From: JANSWP01 sp041941305
GTDB lineage: Bacteria > Bacteroidota > Bacteroidia > Chitinophagales > Saprospiraceae
Direction of reading: 5' to 3'
NCBI GenBank assembly: GCA_041941305.1
Contig: JBGTQJ010000013.1
Coordinates: 120,740 to 184,739 of the forward strand
DNA length: 64,000 bases
A program made the position numbers and the translations under genes. A model generated the notes under the pieces. The model ran no database searches, was not told the DNA's origin, and was given only the letters and a program-made list of their open reading frames with translations. Positions 52,687 to 62,700 of this stretch are shown in pieces (positions within the stretch are counted from its first letter, which is position 1; every line of letters starts with the position of its first letter).

Positions 52687-54510
52687 ATGTTGAAGAAATC
52701 TTTATTTGCAGCGGTTTTAGCTTTCATTTTTCAATTTTGCATTGCTCAGGATGTATTAAACGTCGAAGTTTTCGCAAATGTTAAATTGACGGATGATCGC
52801 TATTCTGGTTCCTGGTCATATGTAGATACTACAGGTGCCGAATATGCGCTGCTTGGAGCCAAATCAGGAACCTCATTTTTTAATATTGATGACCCAAATA
52901 ATGTGACCGAATTAGATTTTGTGTCTGGTCCGGTCACAAATTGGCGGGAAATCACCGTTATAGGTCATTATGCATATGTGGTGACAGATGTTTCTGATAC
53001 TGGTCATGGAATGCAGGTAATAGATTTGAGTTATTTGCCAGATTCCGTTCATTTGGTAACCACATATGCAGAAACCTTCACAAAAGGACACATTATTCAG
53101 AAAGATATTGATAGTGAAGATCCCTATGTTTATATCAATGGCACTTCCACAACACAAGGAGTCCATATATTAGACGTTTCCAATCCTGCATTTCCTATAG
53201 AGGTTGGTCTTTATGTGCCAGGCTATTATATTCATGATTGTCATGTAAGAGGAAATTTACTTTTTGCTGCCGCTTTTCATATGGGACAGATGGACATTGT
53301 CGACATTTCTGATAAAACCAACCCAACCTTGATCACAGTACTCCATTATGGAGGGAGTAATACGCATAGTTCTTCTCTTTCTGAGGATGGGAAATATTTA
53401 TTTATTGCCGACGAAAAAAATGGAAATCCAGCCCGGATTTGGAATATTGAAGACTTGCAGAACCCCTTTGAAGTAGCACAGTATTCTGCCAATCTTGCTG
53501 CTTTGGTTCACAATCCTTATATACTTGGTGACTTTTGCCACATTGCTCATAATACTGAAGGGTTTAGAGTATTGGATATTGCGGACCCAACCTTACCAGT
53601 TGAGGTTGGGTTTTATGATACCTACCTAGGACCAAGTGGAGGATTTTTTGGATTGTGGTCTGCCTGTCCCTACTTCCCAAGCGGAAAAATAATTGGAGGG
53701 GACAGACATAATGGATTGTATGTTTGGGAATTCAATCAAACCAGAGCTGGAAGATTTTATGGCATTACCCGAGATAGTTTTACGAAGGAAGTTTTGTTGA
53801 ACGCCGAAATCATAGTTCTCGAAACTCAGGATACCCTGCCAGCTGATTTACAGGGAAATTTCAAATTTGGAGGTTTAGAAGGAGCCTATAATCTAATTTT
53901 CAATGCTTTTGGATATCAACAAAAAATGGTTCCTGTTACTCTTCTTGAAGGAGATAGCCTGCTGTTAGATATTGAAATGGTTCCCGAAAATTTGGATGCC
54001 ATCATTACCGGAATAGTTCTAGACAGTTTTACATTAGAGCCCATTGCAAATGCTGAAATCGAAATCGTTGAATTGGCCCAACAAATATTTACAGATGATT
54101 TTGGAAATTTTGAAAAATTGCTCTCAGCAGGAGATTATTCTTTAATTATTACTGCAACCAACTATCTACCTAAGTCACTAAATTTCAACCTCTTACCTCT
54201 TGATAGTCTTCATTTTGAAATCGTTTTGGCTTTGGATCCAGCAAATTCAGTTTTTGAAAAAAATCGGCTTGAAACACTTGAAATTTCACCAAACCCAACA
54301 TCCGATTTATTATTTATCAAATGGAATAATGAGGATGCTGCATATGAATTAGTAGTAAGAGATAATTTTGGGAAAAAAGTGAATGCTTTTCAGGTAAATG
54401 GAAGAACGGATTTTGTATTAGAAAAAAATAATTTAGCCCCTGGAATCTATTTATTGGAACTAATTGCAAATAAAAAGATTTTGAAGGTTGGTAAAGTTTT
54501 GTTTCAATAA
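52687..54510 (+). CDS. Secreted LVIVD-repeat (choice-of-anchor B-like) protein with T9SS domain
   Basis: A 607-residue exported protein. The ATG at 52687 starts the signal peptide (MLKKSLFAAVLAFIFQFCIAQ). Residues ~25-360 form a propeller built from LVIVD-like repeats (GMQVIDLSYLPDS, GVHILDVSNPAFPIEVGLY, MGQMDIVDISDKTNPTLITV, GFRVLDIADPTLPVEVGFYD). Two carboxypeptidase-regulatory-like domains follow (GRFYGITRDSFTKEVLLNAE, ITGIVLDSFTLEPIANAEIE). The last ~80 residues are a T9SS type A domain (ISPNPTSDLLFIKW, GIYLLELIANKK). Such proteins are surface-attached and of unknown function. Nine bases separate it from the NADAR gene, so transcripts may be shared. Confidence 0.9.
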   Translation: MLKKSLFAAVLAFIFQFCIAQDVLNVEVFANVKLTDDRYSGSWSYVDTTGAEYALLGAKSGTSFFNIDDPNNVTELDFVSGPVTNWREITVIGHYAYVVTDVSDTGHGMQVIDLSYLPDSVHLVTTYAETFTKGHIIQKDIDSEDPYVYINGTSTTQGVHILDVSNPAFPIEVGLYVPGYYIHDCHVRGNLLFAAAFHMGQMDIVDISDKTNPTLITVLHYGGSNTHSSSLSEDGKYLFIADEKNGNPARIWNIEDLQNPFEVAQYSANLAALVHNPYILGDFCHIAHNTEGFRVLDIADPTLPVEVGFYDTYLGPSGGFFGLWSACPYFPSGKIIGGDRHNGLYVWEFNQTRAGRFYGITRDSFTKEVLLNAEIIVLETQDTLPADLQGNFKFGGLEGAYNLIFNAFGYQQKMVPVTLLEGDSLLLDIEMVPENLDAIITGIVLDSFTLEPIANAEIEIVELAQQIFTDDFGNFEKLLSAGDYSLIITATNYLPKSLNFNLLPLDSLHFEIVLALDPANSVFEKNRLETLEISPNPTSDLLFIKWNNEDAAYELVVRDNFGKKVNAFQVNGRTDFVLEKNNLAPGIYLLELIANKKILKVGKVLFQ

Positions 54511-54519
54511 AAACACAAA

Positions 54520-55068
54520 ATGAAATATTCTTTAGATTGGCTCCTTAAAAAACAAGTTAAAAACGAAGTCCTTGACTTTTTATTCTTTTGGGGGCATCAA
54601 CCAAGAAAAGATGGTGAGTTAGGCATTAGTTGCTTAAGCCAATGGTGGATTTCGCCATTTGATTATGAGGGACATACCTACCTCACAGCAGAACATTGGA
54701 TGATGGCTGAAAAGGCGAAACTTTTTAAGGATTCTGAAATGTTTGAAAAAATATTGAAGGCTAACAATCCTAAGTCAGCAAAATCACTAGGTAGAAAAGT
54801 TCAAAATTTTGACCTAAATATTTGGGAAGAAAATTGCTATGGAATTGTAAAAGAGGGCAATCTTCACAAGTTTCAAAGTGACTCTAATTTAAAATCATTC
54901 CTGCTCTCAACAAGCAATAAAATCATTGTGGAGGCAAGTCCTTATGATAAAATTTGGGGAATCGGCTTAAAAAAAGACAATCCAAAATCGTTAAACCCTA
55001 AGACCTGGAATGGAACCAATCTTTTAGGATTTGCGCTTATGGAAGTAAGAGATGAATTGGCAAAATGA
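54520..55068 (+). CDS. NADAR-domain N-glycosidase-like protein
   Basis: A 182-residue protein with a NADAR domain (DUF1768/YbiA-like). It has FLFFWGHQPRKDGELGISCL, QWWISPFDYEGHTYLTAEHW, MMAEKAKLF, and the C-terminal YDKIWGIGLKKDNP, TWNGTNLLGFALMEVR. Family members hydrolyse N-glycosidic bonds, for example of damaged riboflavin intermediates or ADP-ribosylated bases, and some act in anti-phage or NAD-related defence. No partner gene points to a specific role here. It begins nine bases after the LVIVD gene and is followed at 23 bases by DUF4442. Confidence 0.92.
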   Translation: MKYSLDWLLKKQVKNEVLDFLFFWGHQPRKDGELGISCLSQWWISPFDYEGHTYLTAEHWMMAEKAKLFKDSEMFEKILKANNPKSAKSLGRKVQNFDLNIWEENCYGIVKEGNLHKFQSDSNLKSFLLSTSNKIIVEASPYDKIWGIGLKKDNPKSLNPKTWNGTNLLGFALMEVRDELAK

Positions 55069-55091
55069 TATTTTTGGGAAAAAAATAAAAT

Positions 55092-55616
55092 ATGACAACA
55101 GCGCTAGATTCGAAACAGATTTTTGATCTAAATTCTCCTAAGTCTAAAAGATACCTTAAGAACCTTAATTCACCTTGGAAAATCTGGTTCTTTTTATTAT
55201 TCAAATTACCATCTGCAATTTGGTGGGGATTCCGGGTAAAAACAGTTACCAAAGAAAAAGGAGAAGTTACCCTTCCGTTTAATTGGCGTACCCAAAACCC
55301 ATATAAGTCAATTTATTTTGCTGCACAGGCTGGGGCTGCAGAATTTTCAACTGCCGTTCTGGTAAATTTATTCCTGGTAGGAAGACCTGACATTTCAGTT
55401 CTAGTTTTGGATTTCCAGGCTGAATTTCTCAAAAAAGCCAATACAAAAACAACCTTCACATGTGAGGATAGTCAAATTGCCAAAGAAGCAATCCAGGAGG
55501 CAATAGAAACTGGCGAAGGAAAATCCGTGACAATGAAAAGCATCGGAAGAAATACCAATGGTGAAGTTGTATCAAAATTTTATGTGACCTGGACATTTAA
55601 AAAAAGGAAAAGTTAA
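55092..55616 (+). CDS. DUF4442 hotdog-fold (thioesterase-like) protein
   Basis: A 174-residue protein of the DUF4442 family, related to hotdog-fold thioesterases. Diagnostic parts are the early helix (SPWKIWFFLLFKLPSAIWWG), the core strand RVKTVTKEKGEVTLPFNWRT with NPYKSIYFAAQAGAAEFST, and VLVLDFQAEFLKKANTKTTF. It may act on acyl-CoA or acyl carrier substrates, but family activity is not well defined. It follows the NADAR gene by 23 bases in one operon. A Met-free frame follows directly after its stop. Confidence 0.88.
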   Translation: MTTALDSKQIFDLNSPKSKRYLKNLNSPWKIWFFLLFKLPSAIWWGFRVKTVTKEKGEVTLPFNWRTQNPYKSIYFAAQAGAAEFSTAVLVNLFLVGRPDISVLVLDFQAEFLKKANTKTTFTCEDSQIAKEAIQEAIETGEGKSVTMKSIGRNTNGEVVSKFYVTWTFKKRKS

Positions 55617-55620
55617 TTCC

Positions 55621-56031
55621 AGTTTTTCTGTCACCCAACACAACATCACTAAATTTTTTGAAGAAACCTACCGCTTTTTGGCAACAAATAAAGAAGGTGG
55701 TCTATATATTTTCAATAAACATGGTTTATTGATTGACCAAATACACCTTGACCAAGAATGGGTTGACCTTGGAAACATCATTTCAAGACCTGAGGGAGGA
55801 TATTATATTTCAGGTAATGGTAGAAGTGATTCAATACCTGGGCCTGCTGGCTACCTTTATGCTTTAAACAAAAATTTGGAAATAGAGTCAATTCAATCAT
55901 TTGTTCCTTTTGACGGGCAGGAAATAAAAGGAGATATATTTTCAATATTGACAGATGATCAACGAATAATCCTTTTTTCAGTTTACGAGCAAAGTTACAG
56001 CGAAATTGAAGACAGTTATTTTTATGTATAA
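55621..56031 (+). pseudogene. Probable gene remnant, beta-propeller-like, without a start codon
   Basis: An open frame of ~137 codons has protein-like composition but contains no Met codon; the only candidate start is a TTG at 55678. It is open from before 55621 and overlaps the tail of the DUF4442 gene in another frame. Readable segments (GGLYIFNKHGLLIDQI, GGYYISGNGRSDS, GYLYALNKNLEIE) look like propeller strands with Gly-x-Tyr pairs. No signal peptide is encoded. It is probably the broken end of a larger secreted propeller protein, or it is expressed from an atypical start. Confidence 0.5.
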
Positions 56032-56050
56032 AATTTTATAAAAATTAATG

Positions 56051-56072
56051 TTGTAGGGGTATTGTAGGGGTC
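56051..56072 (+). repeat. 11-base direct repeat
   Basis: Two adjacent copies of TTGTAGGGGTm (56051-56061 and 56062-56072), differing in the last base. Too short to assign a role. Confidence 0.6.
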
Positions 56073-56297
56073 AAGGAAAGCTGATGTAGTGAATGTACTT
56101 TCTTCTAAGTACTTGAAAACCAACTATAATTGCCTTGTAAATTCTTGACAAACAATACCAAGTAAAAAGTTCTTTCCCCTCACAGTAGCACTATAATCGT
56201 CATTTGGAATGAACTCAACCTCGTATTTGGGTGATATACATTTCAATAAAACAAACAGTGTGCAGTTTTCTTTTTGGAGTGCAACGAAGAAGTGGGA

Positions 56298-56349
56298 AGG
56301 TTCAAGGTTCAATGGTTTAGCAAAAACTAAGACCTAAGGACCTTGAACC
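56298..56349. repeat. Heptamer pair with hairpin
   Basis: AGGTTCA occurs twice in tandem (56298-56311). GGTTCAAGG (56299-56307) pairs perfectly with CCTTGAACC (56341-56349) over a 33-base loop. Confidence 0.6.
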
Positions 56350-56432
56350 ATTTGGACACCCTGAATTAACAATACTGTAATCCCATTAACATGAATTTTG
56401 GTGATTTTTTGGCGATATAATCAAAATTTGAA

Positions 56433-56467
56433 GCCCTTGCAAAATATTTTGCAAGGGCAATTTTTTT
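56433..56467. terminator. Perfect palindrome, rho-independent terminator
   Basis: GCCCTTGCAAAATATTTTGC and the rest of the palindrome (56433-56458) form a 13-bp perfect stem with almost no loop, followed by a T-run. It could end transcription coming from the DUF4442 operon or the remnant. Confidence 0.75.
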
Positions 56468-56754
56468 AAATTCCATAGATAATCAAAAATAACTGTAAAT
56501 CTGGCTCAAATCTTGTGTAAGTATTTTTACTTACTTCCCACATTTTTCCTCCCAAATTCAAAATACATCCTTACTACCAGATTAACAAACCCTTTAAACA
56601 CCCCTTAGCGTGCTAAATCAGGATATTTTCTGCTATCCATTTATTAATTTTCAATTGGTTGTACATCAAAAGGCAAACACTTAAGTAATTCAGGACCTCC
56701 ATCATCAGCTCCCCCTGGTCTAAAACAAAAACTTAAGCAACAAAACTCGAAAGT

Positions 56755-59700
56755 ATGATTAGAGTATCAACCACCCTATATGTGATGATTGGATTGGTGT
56801 TTTCCTTTCAAACAATTCATGCCCAAAACTCTTCAAATTCTCCTTTTTCATTCTACCAAAAAAAGGACTTTTTGAAAGAAAATGAGAAACAACAGGTCTT
56901 TCCTAAAAAATATGCTTCCTGCATTGTGGATATTGGTCAATTGAAGTCGATTATTGAAAAGGCGCCAAAACGATTTTCCAGTTCAGAGAATGAGATTGTT
57001 CTTTCCTTACCACTGCCTGATGGTAGTTTTTCAGATTTTTCCATTAAAGAATGGTCAATGATGCATCCTGAACTGGCTACAAAATATCCCCAAATTCAAA
57101 GCTTTGTAGGCAATAGTCTTGACGATCCTACTACCCAGGCGAGATTGGATCTCACTCCACATGGATTTCACGGAATGATACGATCTGGAAATCACAATAC
57201 CATTTTTATTGATCCACTTTATAAAGAGAATCTGAATCATTACGCCGTCTATTATAAAAAAGATTATTCAGTAGAATTAAAAGAGCCACTTTCCTGCCTT
57301 TTCAATGAAGTCAATAAAAATGTAGATAAACTTGAATTAGTTGATGATTACATCTCTGAACAAGGTGACTGTCAATTGAGAACCTATCGCTTGGCTCTAG
57401 CCTGTACGGGAGAGTACGCCAATTTTCATGGCGGATCCGTGAGTCAGGTATTAGGGGCAATGAATACCACAATGAATCGGGTCAATGGAATTTTTGAAAA
57501 TGAATTTTCAGTATTTATGCAATTGGTACCCAATAATGACCAGTTAATTTTTCTAAATAGTAATAGTGATCCATATACAAATAGTAATGGAAGTGCAATG
57601 CTGAGTGAAAACCAAACCACCTGTGACAATGTAATTGGTTCGGCAAATTATGACATAGGTCATGTCTTTAGCACAGGCGGAGGTGGTGTGGCGTATTTAG
57701 GATGTGTTTGCAATAGTGTCATTAAAGCTGGAGGAGTAACGGGGCAATCCTCCCCTACTGGTGATCCTTTTGATGTTGATTATGTCTCACATGAAATGGG
57801 TCACCAATTTGGAGCAACCCATACTCAAAACAACAACTGTAATCGTTCAAGTGCCTCCTCAATGGAACCTGGTAGTGCTTCAACCATTATGGGCTACGCT
57901 GGCATTTGTACTCCAAATGTTCAAAACAATAGCGATGATTATTTCCATGCTATCAGCATCCAACAAATTGGCACTTTTGTAACAGGATCAGGTAATGCTT
58001 GTTCGTCAATAACCCCTACAAATAACAATCAGCCTTCAGCCAATGCAGGCTTGGACTATGTGATCCCCAAATTGACTCCTTTCATTTTGACAGGAACTGC
58101 CTCTGATATTGATGGAACCACAAGTCTCACCTATTCCTGGGAACAGATGGATGCAGCTGCAGGCAGCATGCCTCCACAATCTTCAAATACTGCGGGGCCT
58201 ATGTTTAGGTCGTTAAAACCCAGTGCTAATAATTACCGGTATTTTCCAAATTTGGAGGATCTCGTCAATAATGTTTCTCCAACATGGGAAGTATTATCCA
58301 GTGTGGATAGAACTATGAACTTCAGGTTTACTGTAAGAGATAATCATGTTGACGGTGGTTGCACAGATGAAGATGATATGGTTTTAAGTGTGGACAGTAA
58401 TTCAGGTCCGTTTGAGGTTTCAAGCCCAAATACTTCTATAACCTGGACCGCTTTATCAAATCAGACTGTAAGTTGGAATGTAAATGGAACAGATTTAGCT
58501 CCGGTTAACGCCTCCAAAGTAGATATTTTATTATCCATTGATGGAGGGATGACTTATCCTTTTTCTTTGGCGAAAGGTGTGGCAAATGATGGAAGCCATA
58601 TCGTAAACATTCCAAATCATCAAACTGCCACCGCGCGGATTATGGTAAAGGGAAGTGAGCATGTATTTTTTGATATTTCCAATCAAAATTTCACCATTTC
58701 AGCCCCTTCAACTGATTTCATCTTAAATGTTTTGGAATCGTCCCAATCAGTTTGTGTTCCAGAAAAGGCAATTTATATTTTAGGTATTGAAGCAACAGGA
58801 GGATATTCTGGAAATGTAGCTTTTGACTTGACAGGTCTACCGGTAGGAGTATTACATAGTTTCTTACCTGCTGCCATTTCTGCCCCTGGAGCTAGCGAAT
58901 TATTAATTGAAAATACTGATCAATTATCTTCAGGTTCTTATCCTTTTACCATTTCTGCATCTGGTTCTACGGGCACAAAAACCTTAGAACTTACCTTAAT
59001 TGTTGCTTCAGGAACACCAGATAAAATTACGTTGTCCTACCCAACAAATGGTGAATCTGGAGTTTCCAATCCACCTACCCTTTCTTGGGAAACACTCCAA
59101 GGTGTAAATTTCTATGAAATACAACTAGCAAGTGATCCGGACTTTACCAATATTTTATCAAGCATTGACGGAATAAATAATACAAGTTATACCTTAAGTA
59201 CAGCCTTAGCGGTCAATACAATTTATCATTGGAGAGTCAGAGGAACGAATAACTGCGGAAATGGTGAATTTTCAGAAGGATACTCCTTTAGAACTGCCAA
59301 CCTTGTTTGTGAATCCTTTGAAAGTACAGAGCCTCCAAAAGTTATTTCTGCTGCCGGTGCGCCCACAGTCACTTCAACAATCTCAGTAACAGAATCAGGT
59401 ACCATTTCCGATGTAAATATTATTAATCTGGACATTTCCCATACCTGGGTTAACGATTTAATTGTATCTGTAATCAGCCCTGATGGGACTCAAGTTCTTT
59501 TGTTTAATCAACTGTGCAGTTCCCATGATAATATCCATTTAAATTTTGATGATGATGCATCCAAAGCATATGAAGACATTCCTTGTCCTCCCACAAATAA
59601 TGGAAATTTCCAGCCACTAGAGGCACTTTCTAAATTTACAGGTAAAGATATTGAGGGAACATGGATAATTAGTGTTCAGGATTTATTCAACCAGGATGGT

Positions 59701-62700
59701 GGCACATTAAACGGTTGGGACTTAGAATTGTGCTATCAAACTGCAAATGAACCCTTAACCGTTACTACAAGCGGAACCAATGTAAGTTGTAAAAATGGAA
59801 ATAATGGAACTGTTACTGCCATACCTGGAGGTGGAACCCCTCCCTATTCTATTTTGTGGAATGTAGGTAATAATACAGAACAGCTATTTGATCTTGAAGC
59901 AGGTAGCTATTCTGTAATTGTGACAGATTCTGATGGCAATACTGCTAGTTCATCCATTTCTATATCTGAGCCCAGCGGAATGATAGTCAATACATTTGTA
60001 AGTGCCGCAAACTGCCATGGAAATACTGGGTCAGCAACAGCAATAGTCTCAGGTGGCGTTTCTCCTTATACTTATCAATGGTCAAATTCAATTGAGCAAC
60101 CATTTAACAATCAATTAGCAGAAGGAACTTACCTATTGACAGTAACAGATCAAAATGGTTGTTCTCAAACAGCTTCAGCAGTTGTCCCTGGTGCTACTAG
60201 TATTTCAGCATCAGTTTCAGGACAGGATATAGACTGTTTTGGAGGCAATAATGGTTTTGCAACTGCAACAGGATCGGGTGGAAATAATTATGTTTATAAT
60301 TGGAGTAATGGACTACAAACCCAGACAATAAATAATTTAACTGCCGGAACATATGCAGTCACCATAACTGAAACGACTAGTGGATGTTCGACAACCACTT
60401 CTATAGATCTTACTGAACCATCGCAAATCATCCTTACAATGGACCTGGAAAATACAGCCTGTGGATTAAACAATGGAACCATGAGTATTTCAGCTTCCGG
60501 AGGGGTTCCTCCGTATGCTTATCAATGGTCAAACGGTGAAACAGGAAATTCAATAGTTGGTTTAGTACCTGGTTCATACTCGATAATAGTAACAGATAAT
60601 GAAGGATGTTCACAAAGTTCAACAGGTATCATTAGTCAGTCTTCAGGATTGAATTTAAATATCACTGCTTTTCACACTACCTGTGGTTTGAATAATGGGT
60701 TTATTAGCATAGAAGCAAATGGAGGAGAAGTGCCTTATTCCTACAGTTGGTCAAATGGTCAAACCAATCCAGAGATTGATGGATTAGAGTCAGGAGTTTA
60801 TACAGTTGTAGTTTCAGACAAATCGGGGTGCTCCTCTATTGAAAATATTAACATCAACACATCAACTGGCATATCATTAAATACCAACTATATCAATACA
60901 ACCTGTGGTCTGAACAATGGCTCTGCTTCGGTTTTGGCTACAGGAGGATCGGCTCCATACCTATACGCATGGTCAAATGGAGCGCAAACGAAAGATGTCA
61001 ACAATTTGGCTCCAGGATTCTACTCTGTTTCAGTTTACGATGAAGAGCAGTGTTTTGCTACTGAAACAATTTTTATTGAACAGTCCAACAGTCTTTCTTT
61101 GACCACCTCATCAACAAATGCAGCCTGTGGAGAGGAAAATGGTACAGCTTCGATATCTGTTTATGGCGGAATACCTCCTTTTACTTACCAGTGGTCTAAT
61201 GGAGGAAATACCTCAAGTATTGACGGCTTGGCTTCGGAAGCTTATTCGGTTGTGGTATCTGATAGTCAGCAATGTGAATCCGCAGCAGATGTTTTTGTAT
61301 CAAATACTGATGGTATCACCGTAACTGCAATAGGGATAAACGTGTCCTGCAATAAAGGAAGTAATGGCTCAGCGATGGTGACTGTTGAAGAAAGTTCTGG
61401 CAATTTGTCCTATCTGTGGAGTAATGGTGAAAATACCCAAACAATTGAAGAAATTTCAGCTAACACTTACACCGTTACAGTAACAGATAATGAATCAGGC
61501 TGTTCTGCTTCTTCTTCAATTATTATTTCGGAGCCTGAGGATATATCTATCGCCATCAATTCTATTAATGCTACCTGTGATCAGCAAAATGGTACAGCCT
61601 TGGCTTCGGTTTCAGGTGGAGTTACACCATATACCTACCAATGGTCTACAGGAGACATTACTCAAGGAATCTCTAATTTGCAAGAGGGATCTTATACCCT
61701 TACAATCACAGACGCAAAGGGTTGTCAAAAAGAAACTTCCGTAAACATTCTGGGATCTGCGGCAATATTAGTTTCCATTCAAAGTACAGATGTTTCTTGT
61801 AAGGGACTAAATAACGGAACTGCAACTGCACAAGCTCTTAACGGCTTAACTTTTCAATATCAATGGAGCAATGGTCACTCAACCCAGACCATAGAAAATT
61901 TAGAACCAGGGAATTATTCTGTAACAGTTACTGAAAGTCAATCTGGTTGTTCAGAAAACTCAATTGTTACTATTGAAGAGCCAACCGAGATAATTTTAAG
62001 CACTACTTCAAGCGAAACCACCTGTGAATTAAATAATGGTTCAGCCACAATTTCGGCAATGGGCGGAACACCGCCTTACGCTTACCTATGGGCGAATGGA
62101 ACTACTTCGTCCACAAATTACAATTTAGCTGCTGGTTCCTATCAGTTTGAAGTATCAGATAGTGAAGGATGTCAAAAATCAGGTTTTGTATTAGTTGAAA
62201 GTTCCAATGGAATTTCTGCAGTAGCAAATGGAATAGATGCTTCGTGCCACGATACAAATGATGGTTCAGTTTCAGTTTCTGTAAATGGAGGATCTGGGAA
62301 TTTTGTTTATCAATGGAGTAATGGTGATAACGCTTCATCGATATACAGCCTGTCTCCTGGAAATTATGAAGTCAGTGTAACTGATATTGAAAATGGTTGC
62401 ACTGCCTATTCCAGTACAACACTTAGTGCACCAAATTCTTTAAACCTAAGCATTGTTGGCATAAATGCCGGAATAAATTCCCTTGGTTCAGCAGACTTAA
62501 CCATTTCAGGAGGTACAGCTCCATACTCCTTTTTATGGTCAAATGGAGCAACAACAGAAGATATTTCAAACTTATCTGGAGGATCCTATTTTGTTTCTGT
62601 ATTTGACGCAAATGATTGTTTTGAGGAAACATCAATTACAATTGAAGAAAATCTGGACTGCCTTGATCATCCAGTTAACCTAAACATTTCACTTGATAAT

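Larger units (their letters stand above)
56032..56754. other. Gene-free region before the metzincin gene
   Basis: 723 bases with an 11-base direct repeat (56051-56072), a heptamer pair forming part of a hairpin (56298-56349), and a strong terminator-like palindrome (56433-56467). A minus-strand ORF of 62 codons at 56124-56312 has no domain signal. I see no gene. Confidence 0.6.

Noticed and set aside
56124..56312. Minus-strand frame of 62 codons.
   Set aside because: No signal peptide, no domain motif, a short length, and its end overlaps the heptamer hairpin. Coding is not supported.
59780..62650. Periodic DNA similarity that could be taken for a CRISPR or satellite array.
   Set aside because: The period is ~220 bases, the frame is open throughout, and the units are protein-level SprB repeats with diverged DNA.
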